Source: Rhodocollybia butyracea (lineage: Eukaryota > Basidiomycota > Agaricomycetes > Agaricales > Omphalotaceae). From it: 64,000 bases of DNA. The stretch spans positions 248,001 through 312,000 of the forward strand of contig JADNRY010000023.1 of NCBI GenBank assembly GCA_015501585.1. Direction: 5' to 3'. Made by a program: the position numbers and the translations under genes. A model generated the notes under the pieces. That model made no database searches. It was not told the origin of the DNA and worked only from the letters and a program-made list of their open reading frames with translations. Positions 35,844 through 46,012 of this stretch are shown piece by piece. Position 1 is the first letter of the stretch. Every line of letters begins with the position of its first letter.

Positions 35844-38800
35844 CTACCTACGGACTACAAAATTTCTGTCATATCCAGTTGGGATAAATAAAGAAGCCTC
35901 GTCATAAATGGTTAAGACATCAAAGAAGTACTTTGCAGTCACGGCAAATCCATTCTTTAGAGATATCATCTCTCCAAGCAGGGATGTAGCTTCGCCTTTA
36001 TTACTGGGTGGACGTGTGCCTGGGAGAACAGAACTCAAAAGGCGTGCCCGCAAAGACTCAACAGCTGGGTATGAACACAGTAAAAATGCGTGTTCCGGAT
36101 CCTCTACATCTGACTTACAAAATCTGCACAGTCGCATATTGTGAGGGACTTGTATACGGTGGTTGTCCACCCATCGCAATCGCTCAACTGCTAGAGAGTG
36201 GTCCCCTGTGATGACCTTGGTAAATGCCTTCCGATGTACTGTGTTTTTCACGAGACTGAGATATTGCCTCATGCATCTTGTCTTGTACTTTGAGTCATTT
36301 CTTGACCCGATTGGCTCTTTTCGCCAATGAAGAAGGTAAGTTTTACTCTTTGTGGCATTTAGTTGTGCCTCCAGATACTTATCTACCCCTTCTTCTACAA
36401 GCTCGTGAAAGGCATCTGCATTGTCTGGTATGACCAGGTGATCGATTGACGGAATCGGTATTATTCCTCCCAGCAACTTTTCAGCCACTGTCAGCAGTGC
36501 TGTTATCCAGGCATAGTGACCCTGCCGATGTAAGGCAATTGATTCCATCATAGCCGCATAAAAGTAGGTGTCCGTCTCTCGATTCAGACCATATTTGAGT
36601 GTTCTAAAGGCAAGCTCCATGCGCCGGTACAGTATTGGAGTCAAACCTGTTTCTGTGTATAGCGCTACATTCGATGCTTTAGCCGATAAGCCAAGAAGGC
36701 GTCTCAGGAAGTCAATTTGCACCCTTTCTAATGACTTAGCTAATGCTGGGCTTGTGTCAATTGCAACTTCGCATCCGTAGGTCAAATGCGGGTCAATACA
36801 GCCCATGTATAGTGTCTTACCCTCGTCAGGTGGCACAGTTCCGATCATGGATTCCAAGTGCAGAACTCCATGGGCTACTGACCGTGCTTTATCTGACTTG
36901 TTTGAATAGTGTGCCTCAAATATTTTGTGGACGCAATCTGCTCGGAAAGGGCCGCCCTGGAATGTTACACCAACATAAGTATATTCCAAGACTAGTGCCA
37001 CTATGTTTTGAGCGAAATAAAATACCGGTGGTACTTCCAGAGCAGGCCCATGGTATGACACGACTGACTTAATAGCGTTGATAACCATGAAGTTTGTTCG
37101 GCACCAGTCATAGAAAAGGTTCATTTTTCGTTGCAACCCCTCTGGTGATAGGGCAATGAGTAGTAGGTCATCCGCTTGTTCTAAATGGGAAATGAACTGC
37201 CCGAATAGTTCGACGTCATCCTCTGTCTCAGGTATTCCGAAGTCTGAGAAATACAGGATCCATAAGAGCGGTGATAGTGTGTCTCCCGCAAGTATGCCCA
37301 ATAGTGACTGGAATTCTTCTGATAGTGACCCGCCGTTCTTTACTTTGTACTTCATTCTACTGTATATCATGCGAATCCAATCAAATATTTTCCCCCCTGC
37401 GCCCTTGCGCCAAAGCTTAAACCACAGTGTGGCACGGTGAACTGATGGGAATGCATTGGTTATGTCTACGCATGCTACCCAAAGCGTCCTTTTCATTGCC
37501 TTTGCCTTCTCAATTGCCGTCCGCAGGATAAAGCAGTTGTTTGTTGTACGATACTCCTTTCTGAAGCCGTTTTGGGAGGGAGGAATTAATTTATAGTCCT
37601 CAGCCCATTCTTCCATGCAAGACATGAAGAGGAGGGTAATAAACTTCAGCATACAGCTTTCCAGCGCTATTGCACGGTAACTATTTGCATCTTTACTGTC
37701 TTTTCCCTTCTTGAGAATACCAACCAGTATTGCCACAATCCATATGATAGGATTGTCTGTGGTGTCAACGCAGTCATTTGCAAGGCTCGCAATCATTAAG
37801 CTGTCCATATTGCGAATGTCTTTGTAATGTACCTCATCCATGCCTACAGAGGTTTTCCCCGGGTGGCGTCGTATCAACTCGGTCTTTGCCCATTCTATAT
37901 CCTCTACTATGAATGCTCGACTGAATGACTTTCTCGGTGTCAAGTCTATCGTACATTCGGGAATTAGCCGGGACAGACATTCATTGATTTCATATTGTGC
38001 AGTGTCAAACGAGGCTGGGAGGCTCTCAGGTGGGTTCATTCTTTTCACGAAAACCAAGCTCAAATCTTCTGTACTCACATCTCCCGTATCCATTGCTAGA
38101 GCGGATGAACCCGCCAGCCTTCGAAACACGGTCCAGAATAATTTGGAGTTCTTTGCAACTCGAGTAAGTTCTTCCCTATTGGCTTCACGCAATCTTGCAA
38201 TGTTGTCACGTCCGCGGTGATTTGCCAGGCGATTTTCGTATATTTGTCTAGTATCGGAACCTTCAGGTATGAGTGGTGCATCTGTTGTCACTCGGAGTTT
38301 CCCTTTCTGCTGTCCATTGCTTGTTGGATCCAGGCACTTCGGACTTATACATGGTAGATGCAGATTCTCGTAACGCTCGGACATACCAGCCACCGCAAGG
38401 TCATATGCGGCACATATATGATCATTGTGCAGACCTTCCCGAACATATGACAAGTGTGTGGGACCCCCCCTCTGTTGTATTCGAGCCACGATTGCCTTCA
38501 ATAGATCGCCGTTAGCACATGTCCAGCCCAGTTTAGCATTGTGCAGAGCATTGTGTGTGAGTGCATACACTAAGAATTGTGAGTCGGAGACAACCATAAT
38601 AGGTTTATCCAACGGGAAATCATAGATTGCCACCCATAGTGCAAAGCATGCAGCCCTATTTCTGGATAGTGCAGGGCCTGGGACACGCAGGGCGTGATTG
38701 TGGCTCCGTTTCCAAGAAGGATCAGGGCCTCTGTAGATCCCTGCCCCTGCGCGTACGCTCAGGGAGCCCATGCCTTCACATATTCCTGCAATGAATATAC

Positions 38801-39917
38801 GAGTTGGTGGGATTAACTCAATAGCGCGAGACGGGAGAAAGCCATACACCACTGCCAATGGATTACTGATTTCTTGCGTGGCTGAGTTTACAACCGCAAT
38901 ATATTTTCGGTCAAGCTCGGAGTCGCTAGGGAGATGGAAAGCTTCTTTGTGGTTGCGCTTTTGTGGTCTTACACGCTCCAATGCACCAGGTATGATAGAA
39001 AAACCCCTTAAGTGGACATAAAGGGGGGCATGGTCTGAGAATGTTTTATTGTGTTCACCGACTGCAAACGACAGTACTCGTTCACGCATGGAGCCATTGA
39101 CAATTGCGTAGTCGATTACTGTCCGACGCTTTCCTTGAAATGAAGTGCAGTGGTGAGCTGTATGACCGAGTTGCGTGCATCCGTTTAAAAGTGACATATT
39201 TAGTATGCCAAGCTCTCGAATGAGGTGTGAACCTCGTTGGCAGACTGCACCTCTGTCCTCTGTGATTCGAGCATGTTCTGGTGGCGATGATGGGGATTGG
39301 AGAGAACTCGTATGTGCATTAGCATCTGTAAGCACCAACACCGGCCTCCCTGATTGGGCTGCCGCAGTGAGAATCTCCAAGAAGCGGTCATATGGGTGCT
39401 TCTGTAGGTATTGCCTCCAGCTTGTACTGCTTTCTGGAACAATGTAAGGAAAAACGAATAGACACCCTCTAATCTCCAAACTTATGATGTCCGTGTCAGT
39501 GAGATCCCGTCGAAGCGAAGCATTTAGATCCTTCCGTACGAACACAATGACCCCACCCCATGGGCGGCGAAGATCTTGAGGTGCAGGACGAGACTTGACA
39601 AATACTTCGAAGCCAGTTGGTGGGGCAATGCATTGGTGCTCCTCTGGCCTAAGATGTGTTTCCAGATAACACAATATATGATAGTCATCAAAATCGTTCG
39701 TAAATTCTGGGCAGTCGAGCTTCAACCTCAGATTACCTTTACTATTCCACATTTTTACTTTCAAGACATCAGGGATTGACACACTAGCAGTATATAGTGA
39801 ATGAACTACAGGTTGTTGATCAAGCAAAGTAGTCGCTGATGTGCAAGTAGAAGTACGTGAAACCAAAGATAAGTTTAAAGGTAGCGGATCGTAACCTCGC
39901 TCGGCTGCCCCGTTCAA
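35844..39917 (-). CDS. ORF2 of non-LTR element: AP endonuclease, RNase H-like domain, reverse transcriptase, zinc motif
   Basis: 1357 codons, uninterrupted. Domains in order: APE-type endonuclease (about 75-310) with LETHLRP, GGVIVFVRKDL, VLVLTDANAH, TVIDYAIVNG and FSDHAPLYV. Next an RNase H-like domain (about 365-540) with RAGAGIYRG, MVVSDSQFLVYAL and NDHICAAYDLAVAGM. Then the RT (about 650-1000) with NGFRKEYRTTNN, VDITNAFPSVHR, GDTLSPLLW and QADDLLLIAL, and near the C-terminus a CRFC...HAFLLC zinc motif. In the RNase H part the first two acidic residues are replaced: AGIC where TDGS is usual, and AACF where AE is usual. The last two aspartates remain. RNase H sits before the RT, not after it. 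The first in-frame ATG is internal (near codon 55); the frame overlaps the end of ORF1 at TTTTTGA, so coupling or a -1 shift may serve. It drives target-primed reverse transcription. Confidence 0.9.
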   Translation of the reverse strand: MNGAAERGYDPLPLNLSLVSRTSTCTSATTLLDQQPVVHSLYTASVSIPDVLKVKMWNSKGNLRLKLDCPEFTNDFDDYHILCYLETHLRPEEHQCIAPPTGFEVFVKSRPAPQDLRRPWGGVIVFVRKDLNASLRRDLTDTDIISLEIRGCLFVFPYIVPESSTSWRQYLQKHPYDRFLEILTAAAQSGRPVLVLTDANAHTSSLQSPSSPPEHARITEDRGAVCQRGSHLIRELGILNMSLLNGCTQLGHTAHHCTSFQGKRRTVIDYAIVNGSMRERVLSFAVGEHNKTFSDHAPLYVHLRGFSIIPGALERVRPQKRNHKEAFHLPSDSELDRKYIAVVNSATQEISNPLAVVYGFLPSRAIELIPPTRIFIAGICEGMGSLSVRAGAGIYRGPDPSWKRSHNHALRVPGPALSRNRAACFALWVAIYDFPLDKPIMVVSDSQFLVYALTHNALHNAKLGWTCANGDLLKAIVARIQQRGGPTHLSYVREGLHNDHICAAYDLAVAGMSERYENLHLPCISPKCLDPTSNGQQKGKLRVTTDAPLIPEGSDTRQIYENRLANHRGRDNIARLREANREELTRVAKNSKLFWTVFRRLAGSSALAMDTGDVSTEDLSLVFVKRMNPPESLPASFDTAQYEINECLSRLIPECTIDLTPRKSFSRAFIVEDIEWAKTELIRRHPGKTSVGMDEVHYKDIRNMDSLMIASLANDCVDTTDNPIIWIVAILVGILKKGKDSKDANSYRAIALESCMLKFITLLFMSCMEEWAEDYKLIPPSQNGFRKEYRTTNNCFILRTAIEKAKAMKRTLWVACVDITNAFPSVHRATLWFKLWRKGAGGKIFDWIRMIYSRMKYKVKNGGSLSEEFQSLLGILAGDTLSPLLWILYFSDFGIPETEDDVELFGQFISHLEQADDLLLIALSPEGLQRKMNLFYDWCRTNFMVINAIKSVVSYHGPALEVPPVFYFAQNIVALVLEYTYVGVTFQGGPFRADCVHKIFEAHYSNKSDKARSVAHGVLHLESMIGTVPPDEGKTLYMGCIDPHLTYGCEVAIDTSPALAKSLERVQIDFLRRLLGLSAKASNVALYTETGLTPILYRRMELAFRTLKYGLNRETDTYFYAAMMESIALHRQGHYAWITALLTVAEKLLGGIIPIPSIDHLVIPDNADAFHELVEEGVDKYLEAQLNATKSKTYLLHWRKEPIGSRNDSKYKTRCMRQYLSLVKNTVHRKAFTKVITGDHSLAVERLRWVDNHRIQVPHNMRLCRFCKSDVEDPEHAFLLCSYPAVESLRARLLSSVLPGTRPPSNKGEATSLLGEMISLKNGFAVTAKYFFDVLTIYDEASLFIPTGYDRNFVVRR

Positions 39918-41170
39918 AAATCCCGTGTAAGAGTAACAGACTCATAACCTGCCGGCCGGGGGAAAAACGACATCCATGCATTGTAAAAAGCCTGGGCCTG
40001 GTTCTGATACCTGAAGGTGATACGAAGATGATCAACCCCATGTAGCTCAGCCCGCAGGCGCATCGTGAGGTTGTAGTTCCCAGTCATGCGGGCTAAAGCA
40101 CGCGCCACGTCTGCTAGCGCATTGGCGTTTCCAGTAGCTATCCCGGTGAATGACAAGGGTCCAAATATGATACCCCAAGATGTCCGTACTGACCCGTTCG
40201 GTGCAGGATTTGAAACAGGAACAGGAGCCGGCGCCGGTACACTCGAATAGCCAACAGGAGCAGGTGCCGGCACAATCATAGAGGCAGGCGCTGGTGCGAT
40301 CATAGAGGCAGGAGCTGGCGCATGATGAGCTGGCGCTGGTACAATCACAGAGGGAGGGACAGGAGCAGGCGCCGGCATCAGAACTGAAGGAGCTGGCATA
40401 GCTATGGGCGCGGGAGCCAAAGTCTCCACTGTACCTACTACAACTGTCTCTGATCGCTGCAGCTGGGTAATAATGTTTCGCAGCTCTTCCTGTCCACTGA
40501 GTGTGATATCGACGCGCTTGGATATGTCACCTACAACCGAGGTGAGAGTTGTCACCGCGGTAGAGAGTTCATCCATCCTCGGCACTAGCACGTTATTCGC
40601 CGAAACTAGAGAAGCTACCGAGTGTTCAATCGCTGAGACGGATTCTCTGGATGTGCTTGTTGGTACTTTTTGAAGCTCAGAGACTGCAGCGGATAGGGAG
40701 GAAACGGTGCCATTGAGATTATCTACTGCACGTATGGTTGCAGCCATTTCTGGTCCACCTACTCTGTTCATGAACTCATGCAATGCACGATGTTCATCCT
40801 GGCGGACGTGACGTTCATCATCAATCTTAGTTTCCAAATCTCCGATACGGTTTTCGAGATTGGTCAGAGCGTCGACAGCCGCTTTTCCCTTAGCGGGGGT
40901 CGGTTTTTTGGGTCTGACACCACACTTCGAACCCGTGCGGGAGAGAGAGGTGGGAGTGCCTGGGTTACTCTCATCCACTCCTTCAGCCTCTTCGGTGGTC
41001 GGTACCGTTGTATTAGAGGATGCGGAAGTGTTGGTTATAGCAGAGGGGTTGACAATCAGCGGAGGAGGTGCTGTCTGCAGTGTTTTAAGAGTGGTCCCAT
41101 TGGTAGAACCGTTCGGTGTGGCTGATGCCCTGGTAGATGGAGACATCAAAGTACTGGAGTCCTGAGGCAT
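39914..41170 (-). CDS. ORF1 of non-LTR element, coiled-coil RNA-binding-type protein
   Basis: 418 codons from MPQDSSTLMSPSTRASATPN to YESVTLTRDF, stop at 39914. Residues about 75-235 are heptad-rich, with DALTNLENRIGDLETKIDDE and further helices, compatible with a coiled coil. Residues about 245-335 are a low-complexity APAP/VPAP repeat. The last 90 residues (SWGIIFGPLSFTGIATGN ... LRITFRYQNQAQAFYNAW) look like a small folded domain in the place where ORF1 proteins carry their RNA-binding module. There is no CCHC knuckle. Such proteins coat the element's RNA. The start ATG at 41170 is the first in the frame. Confidence 0.8.
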   Translation of the reverse strand: MPQDSSTLMSPSTRASATPNGSTNGTTLKTLQTAPPPLIVNPSAITNTSASSNTTVPTTEEAEGVDESNPGTPTSLSRTGSKCGVRPKKPTPAKGKAAVDALTNLENRIGDLETKIDDERHVRQDEHRALHEFMNRVGGPEMAATIRAVDNLNGTVSSLSAAVSELQKVPTSTSRESVSAIEHSVASLVSANNVLVPRMDELSTAVTTLTSVVGDISKRVDITLSGQEELRNIITQLQRSETVVVGTVETLAPAPIAMPAPSVLMPAPAPVPPSVIVPAPAHHAPAPASMIAPAPASMIVPAPAPVGYSSVPAPAPVPVSNPAPNGSVRTSWGIIFGPLSFTGIATGNANALADVARALARMTGNYNLTMRLRAELHGVDHLRITFRYQNQAQAFYNAWMSFFPRPAGYESVTLTRDF

Positions 41171-41173
41171 GGT

Positions 41174-41724
41174 AGCACTTCAATCGAGAATTTGACACCT
41201 CTGCTCTTTATACAGGTTGTTTTTCACCAGACTTACCGCCCGTTTCCGTATGGATAAGAGATTAGGCCGAAAGGTGAAACAAAACACAGATCAGGCAAAA
41301 ATAATAAAAAATGAGGCTCTGTCCTATGACCCTCGACGGCGCCCTTGAGAATCAGTTTCAGAGGTGAGCAAAATAAGCAGTACCTCCAATGGGGGCCTGT
41401 ACCAGCTGAGAGCTGAGATGTAGTGTCGTGGACAGCAGAGATTTTGAAAGTTATGTATTGGTTTATTATGAACGTGAACGTGAGGTTCTAAATCTAAGCT
41501 TTCCGCAAAAAAGCCAATTAACTCTGGCGCCGTCTCAAGCTCAAACAGCGCTAAGCGGCTGTCCGGCAGCGGGCCGTAATTGAGGCTGTGGCTGTAGTGC
41601 GTAGCAGCAAATCTCGTCGTCGTTGTCCACGCCGACTGTGAGATAGAACAATTTTGTCCACCAAATTCAGGAAGCAGCAAAACACTCTTTATATGCACGT
41701 GTGTGGCGATTTCCAGAGGAATCA
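41174..41724. other. Stretch between the two retroelement copies
   Basis: Probably includes the 5' UTR of copy 1. A minus-strand frame (41324-41698) is open but has no recognisable motif; it may continue the zinc-finger fragment next to it. Confidence 0.35.
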
Positions 41725-41979
41725 GATGGTGCTACGAGGCTGGATTGTTGGAATGTTTAATACGATGTGCGCCGATAAAAATGATGAGGACTTACTGATC
41801 AATAGAGACTGTTCTGAAAACCTTTCCTCGCATTTATGAACAGGACAGTTGAATGTAGGGCTGTCGTTGAACGGGGCGGATTCATGAATCTGGACTGCTG
41901 GCGCAGTTGTTCCTTCCCCTAGGCCATTATCAACGTCGGATGGGTGGGATAAAGGAGCTACAAGAACATTAGATGGCAT
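41725..41979 (-). pseudogene. C2H2 zinc-finger gene fragment
   Basis: The ATG at 41979 (MPSNVLVAPLSHPSDVD) leads to NCPVHKCEERFSEQSLL, the CX4C and Phe/Leu part of a C2H2 finger, followed by a GTAAGT donor. I found no downstream exon that restores the two histidines in frame. The fragment lies between the two retroelement copies and is probably the remains of a gene broken by them. Confidence 0.35.
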
Positions 41980-42100
41980 GATTTTGCAGAAATAAAGCTT
42001 TTGGAGCGTCCTTGGAATATCTCGGGTGAACTTGACTCAGTCGCCGTACTTGCAAGAAACAAGGACTCAGAGCGCCGGTTGTCCAAACAATCATCATTCC

Positions 42101-45100
42101 ACTATGGGTGGCAATCTATGATTTCCCGTTGGATAAACCTATTATGGTTGTCTCCGACTCACAATTCTTAGTGTATGCACTCACACACAATGCTCTGCAC
42201 AATGCTAAACTGGGCTGGACATGTGCTAACGGCGATCTATTGAAGGCAATCGTGGCTCGAATACAACAGAGGGGGGGTCCCACACACTTGTCATATGTTC
42301 GGGAAGGTCTGCACAATGATCATATATGTGCCGCATATGACCTTGCGGTGGCTGGTATGTCCGAGCGTTACGAGAATCTGCATCTACCATGTATAAGTCC
42401 GAAGTGCCTGGATCCAACAAGCAATGGACAGCAGAAAGGGAAACTCCGAGTGACAACAGATGCACCACTCATACCTGAAGGTTCCGATACTAGACAAATA
42501 TACGAAAATCGCCTGGCAAATCACCGCGGACGTGACAACATTGCAAGATTGCGCGAAGCCAATAGGGAAGAACTTACTCGAGTTGCAAAGAACTCCAAAT
42601 TATTCTGGACCGTGTTTCGAAGGCTGGCGGGTTCATCCGCTCTAGCAATGGATACGGGAGATGTGAGTACAGAAGATTTGAGCTTGGTTTTCGTGAAAAG
42701 AATGAACCCACCTGAGAGCCTCCCAGCCTCGTTTGACACTGCACAATATGAAATCAATGAATGTCTGTCCCGGCTAATTCCCGAATGTACGATAGACTTG
42801 ACACCGAGAAAGTCATTCAGTCGAGCATTCATAGTAGAGGATATAGAATGGGCAAAGACCGAGTTGATACGACGCCACCCGGGGAAAACCTCTGTAGGCA
42901 TGGATGAGGTACATTACAAAGACATTCGCAATATGGACAGCTTAATGATTGCGAGCCTTGCAAATGACTGCGTTGACACCACAGACAATCCTATCATATG
43001 GATTGTGGCAATACTGGTTGGTATTCTCAAGAAGGGAAAAGACAGTAAAGATGCAAATAGTTACCGTGCAATAGCGCTGGAAAGCTGTATGCTGAAGTTT
43101 ATTACCCTCCTCTTCATGTCTTGCATGGAAGAATGGGCTGAGGACTATAAATTAATTCCTCCCTCCCAAAACGGCTTCAGAAAGGAGTATCGTACAACAA
43201 ACAACTGCTTTATCCTGCGGACGGCAATTGAGAAGGCAAAGGCAATGAAAAGGACGCTTTGGGTAGCATGCGTAGACATAACCAATGCATTCCCATCAGT
43301 TCACCGTGCCACACTGTGGTTTAAGCTTTGGCGCAAGGGCGCAGGGGGGAAAATATTTGATTGGATTCGCATGATATACAGTAGAATGAAGTACAAAGTA
43401 AAGAACGGCGGGTCACTATCAGAAGAATTCCAGTCACTATTGGGCATACTTGCGGGAGACACACTATCACCGCTCTTATGGATCCTGTATTTCTCAGACT
43501 TCGGAATACCTGAGACAGAGGATGACGTCGAACTATTCGGGCAGTTCATTTCCCATTTAGAACAAGCGGATGACCTACTACTCATTGCCCTATCACCAGA
43601 GGGGTTGCAACGAAAAATGAACCTTTTCTATGACTGGTGCCGAACAAACTTCATGGTTATCAACGCTATTAAGTCAGTCGTGTCATACCATGGGCCTGCT
43701 CTGGAAGTACCACCGGTATTTTATTTCGCTCAAAACATAGTGGCACTAGTCTTGGAATATACTTATGTTGGTGTAACATTCCAGGGCGGCCCTTTCCGAG
43801 CAGATTGCGTCCACAAAATATTTGAGGCACACTATTCAAACAAGTCAGATAAAGCACGGTCAGTAGCCCATGGAGTTCTGCACTTGGAATCCATGATCGG
43901 AACTGTGCCACCTGACGAGGGTAAGACACTATACATGGGCTGTATTGACCCGCATTTGACCTACGGATGCGAAGTTGCAATTGACACAAGCCCAGCATTA
44001 GCTAAGTCATTAGAAAGGGTGCAAATTGACTTCCTGAGACGCCTTCTTGGCTTATCGGCTAAAGCATCGAATGTAGCGCTATACACAGAAACAGGTTTGA
44101 CTCCAATACTGTACCGGCGCATGGAGCTTGCCTTTAGAACACTCAAATATGGTCTGAATCGAGAGACGGACACCTACTTTTATGCGGCTATGATGGAATC
44201 AATTGCCTTACATCGGCAGGGTCACTATGCCTGGATAACAGCACTGCTGACAGTGGCTGAAAAGTTGCTGGGAGGAATAATACCGATTCCGTCAATCGAT
44301 CACCTGGTCATACCAGACAATGCAGATGCCTTTCACGAGCTTGTAGAAGAAGGGGTAGATAAGTATCTGGAGGCACAACTAAATGCCACAAAGAGTAAAA
44401 CTTACCTTCTTCATTGGCGAAAAGAGCCAATCGGGTCAAGAAATGACTCAAAGTACAAGACAAGATGCATGAGGCAATATCTCAGTCTCGTGAAAAACAC
44501 AGTACATCGGAAGGCATTTACCAAGGTCATCACAGGGGACCACTCTCTAGCAGTTGAGCGATTGCGATGGGTGGACAACCACCGTATACAAGTCCCTCAC
44601 AATATGCGACTGTGCAGATTTTGTAAGTCAGATGTAGAGGATCCGGAACACGCATTTTTACTGTGTTCATACCCAGCTGTTGAGTCTTTGCGGGCACGCC
44701 TTTTGAGTTCTGTTCTCCCAGGCACACGTCCACCCAGTAATAAAGGCGAAGCTACATCCCTGCTTGGAGAGATGATATCTCTAAAGAATGGATTTGCCGT
44801 GACTGCAAAGTACTTCTTTGATGTCTTAACCATTTATGACGAGGCTTCTTTATTTATCCCAACTGGATATGACAGAAATTTTGTAGTCCCGTAGGTAGAT
44901 ACTTGTTAACTTATTTAATTCCTGTACTCTTGGCCTCTCTTTTGGCTCACGGATCTACCGCTACCAAAGCGTAGTGAGCTCGTCCGGACACCAGGGAGAT
45001 GGCCCCGAGACGACGATGTACGTAGGCACATCGGGTAGCTTCTCGGACCCCGGCGTATCAGCACTTGGTCCCAAGCCGGCAATAAAACTAACCTAACCTA

Positions 45101-45103
45101 ACC
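42101..45103 (+). mobile_element. Non-LTR retrotransposon, copy 2, 5'-truncated and inverted relative to copy 1
   Basis: Begins inside the RNase H-like domain at CACTATGGGTGGC and runs to a tail ...AATAAAACTAACCTAACC. Apart from single-base differences it equals copy 1 (38640-35639). I noticed one synonymous change (GCGCGAAGCC against GCGTGAAGCC) and one extra C just before the stop. 5' truncation is usual for this class. Confidence 0.88.
42108..44894 (+). CDS. ORF2 of copy 2, truncated: part of RNase H, complete RT and zinc motif
   Basis: 928 codons that match ORF2 of copy 1 residue for residue until the end, where one inserted base changes FVVRR to FVVP before the stop at 44894. It lacks the endonuclease and the first half of the RNase H-like domain, so it cannot move by itself. 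RT motifs (NGFRKEYRTTNN, QADDLLLIAL) and the C-terminal CRFC...C motif are intact. No promoter of its own is evident. Confidence 0.85.
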   Translation: MAIYDFPLDKPIMVVSDSQFLVYALTHNALHNAKLGWTCANGDLLKAIVARIQQRGGPTHLSYVREGLHNDHICAAYDLAVAGMSERYENLHLPCISPKCLDPTSNGQQKGKLRVTTDAPLIPEGSDTRQIYENRLANHRGRDNIARLREANREELTRVAKNSKLFWTVFRRLAGSSALAMDTGDVSTEDLSLVFVKRMNPPESLPASFDTAQYEINECLSRLIPECTIDLTPRKSFSRAFIVEDIEWAKTELIRRHPGKTSVGMDEVHYKDIRNMDSLMIASLANDCVDTTDNPIIWIVAILVGILKKGKDSKDANSYRAIALESCMLKFITLLFMSCMEEWAEDYKLIPPSQNGFRKEYRTTNNCFILRTAIEKAKAMKRTLWVACVDITNAFPSVHRATLWFKLWRKGAGGKIFDWIRMIYSRMKYKVKNGGSLSEEFQSLLGILAGDTLSPLLWILYFSDFGIPETEDDVELFGQFISHLEQADDLLLIALSPEGLQRKMNLFYDWCRTNFMVINAIKSVVSYHGPALEVPPVFYFAQNIVALVLEYTYVGVTFQGGPFRADCVHKIFEAHYSNKSDKARSVAHGVLHLESMIGTVPPDEGKTLYMGCIDPHLTYGCEVAIDTSPALAKSLERVQIDFLRRLLGLSAKASNVALYTETGLTPILYRRMELAFRTLKYGLNRETDTYFYAAMMESIALHRQGHYAWITALLTVAEKLLGGIIPIPSIDHLVIPDNADAFHELVEEGVDKYLEAQLNATKSKTYLLHWRKEPIGSRNDSKYKTRCMRQYLSLVKNTVHRKAFTKVITGDHSLAVERLRWVDNHRIQVPHNMRLCRFCKSDVEDPEHAFLLCSYPAVESLRARLLSSVLPGTRPPSNKGEATSLLGEMISLKNGFAVTAKYFFDVLTIYDEASLFIPTGYDRNFVVP

Positions 45104-45273
45104 ACTGACATCGGTGCCCCGCGTGTCTTATAATATCAGCCAAGCCTTCAAAAGCCTTACACAACTTAATGACGAAGAAGGCGCCGAACATCCGTATCTG
45201 AGTCGTAAATCAATGTTGGTCGGCGCGGTCAGAAGCAATTAGACGCCGGACTTACATCATCTCTTCTTAAACC
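45104..45273. other. Flank of the GET4 duplicate
   Basis: From about 45213 this matches the DNA upstream of the intact GET4 gene (about 57360-57427), showing that the duplicate includes upstream sequence. Confidence 0.5.
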
Positions 45274-46012
45274 ATGTCCTCATCATCTCGAGCTCTCAAC
45301 GCTAAGTATTTTACCTCAGATTGAAAAATCTCCATGTGAGCATGGAAGCCTGAGTCGGATAAAGTAAAGCACTGACGATGGATTAGACGAAGCACACCAA
45401 AAAGCTCGTACATCTGCCTCCAGATATGTAAAATCATCCCAGTACGACGTTGTCATCGATGTCCTCTTCCAGAGTTCGCGCGAATTATTCAAGACAGGCC
45501 AACCAGGAAGCGGTGTTGATCTTGCAGGATTTTTGTTAGAAGTCTACGACACGAAGGGTGAAAGCGTTACAGAGGAAAGTAGTCGTGACACAGTACTCGC
45601 TGCTCGATTGACCGATTGACTGGATGGATCTCTGGCGTATGTCCCTGCGCCTCGAACCATTGGCCCCTTTGCACTACGTGGCATATTACCGCTCCTCTTT
45701 GTGCGACGTATCAGAGTAAAGGAGGGATTGTTGCGCAGCCAGAAGTCCGAAAGGTACATACTTTTTTTTTTATCGCTCTATCATCGGGCTGCCGTACTCA
45801 CTCAGTTTGTATAGTCTTTACAAGATATTGCTACACTGTACTTCGCCATTCCTCCCCCCAGGCGTCCAGCCCCCTCGAAGATATGATGTCCTCTCTGTTT
45901 GGTGGCCCCCCTGCACAACCTTCAAATGTAGCCCCACCGAAAACCTCTTCAACATCATCCAATATCTTTGAACAACCTTCGATAACACCAAAACCCCAGC
46001 TACACCACTGAT
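45274..46012 (+). pseudogene. Broken duplicate of the GET4 homologue at 57428-58745
   Basis: The start region, the first intron and exon 2 (HQKARTFASRYVKSSQYDVVIDVLFQ-like) match the intact gene, but four inserted bases after the tenth codon cause an early stop. At least two internal blocks are missing. The DNA passes from the second intron straight to CTCTGGCGTATGTCC, then to TTTGCACTACGTGGCATATT, then to CGTATCAGAGTAAAGGAGG, which in the intact gene lie hundreds of bases apart. The 3' exon ends with a different C-terminus (SSNIFEQPSITPKPQLHH). No functional Get4 can come from it. Confidence 0.8.

Larger units (their letters stand above)
35639..41173 (-). mobile_element. Non-LTR retrotransposon, copy 1, nearly full length
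   Basis: Minus-strand element with two ORFs (41170-39914 and 39917-35844), a 3' UTR of about 190 bases and a tail that on the minus strand reads AATAAACCTAACCTAACC. There are no LTRs. The 5' end is not defined; it lies upstream of 41170. Copy 2 at 42101-45103 is almost identical but inverted and 5'-truncated. I could not identify a target duplication. Confidence 0.85.

Noticed and set aside
38096..38515. Open frames antisense to ORF2 (also 42226-42901)
   Set aside because: They are shadows of the long ORF2 and appear in both copies only because the copies are nearly identical.
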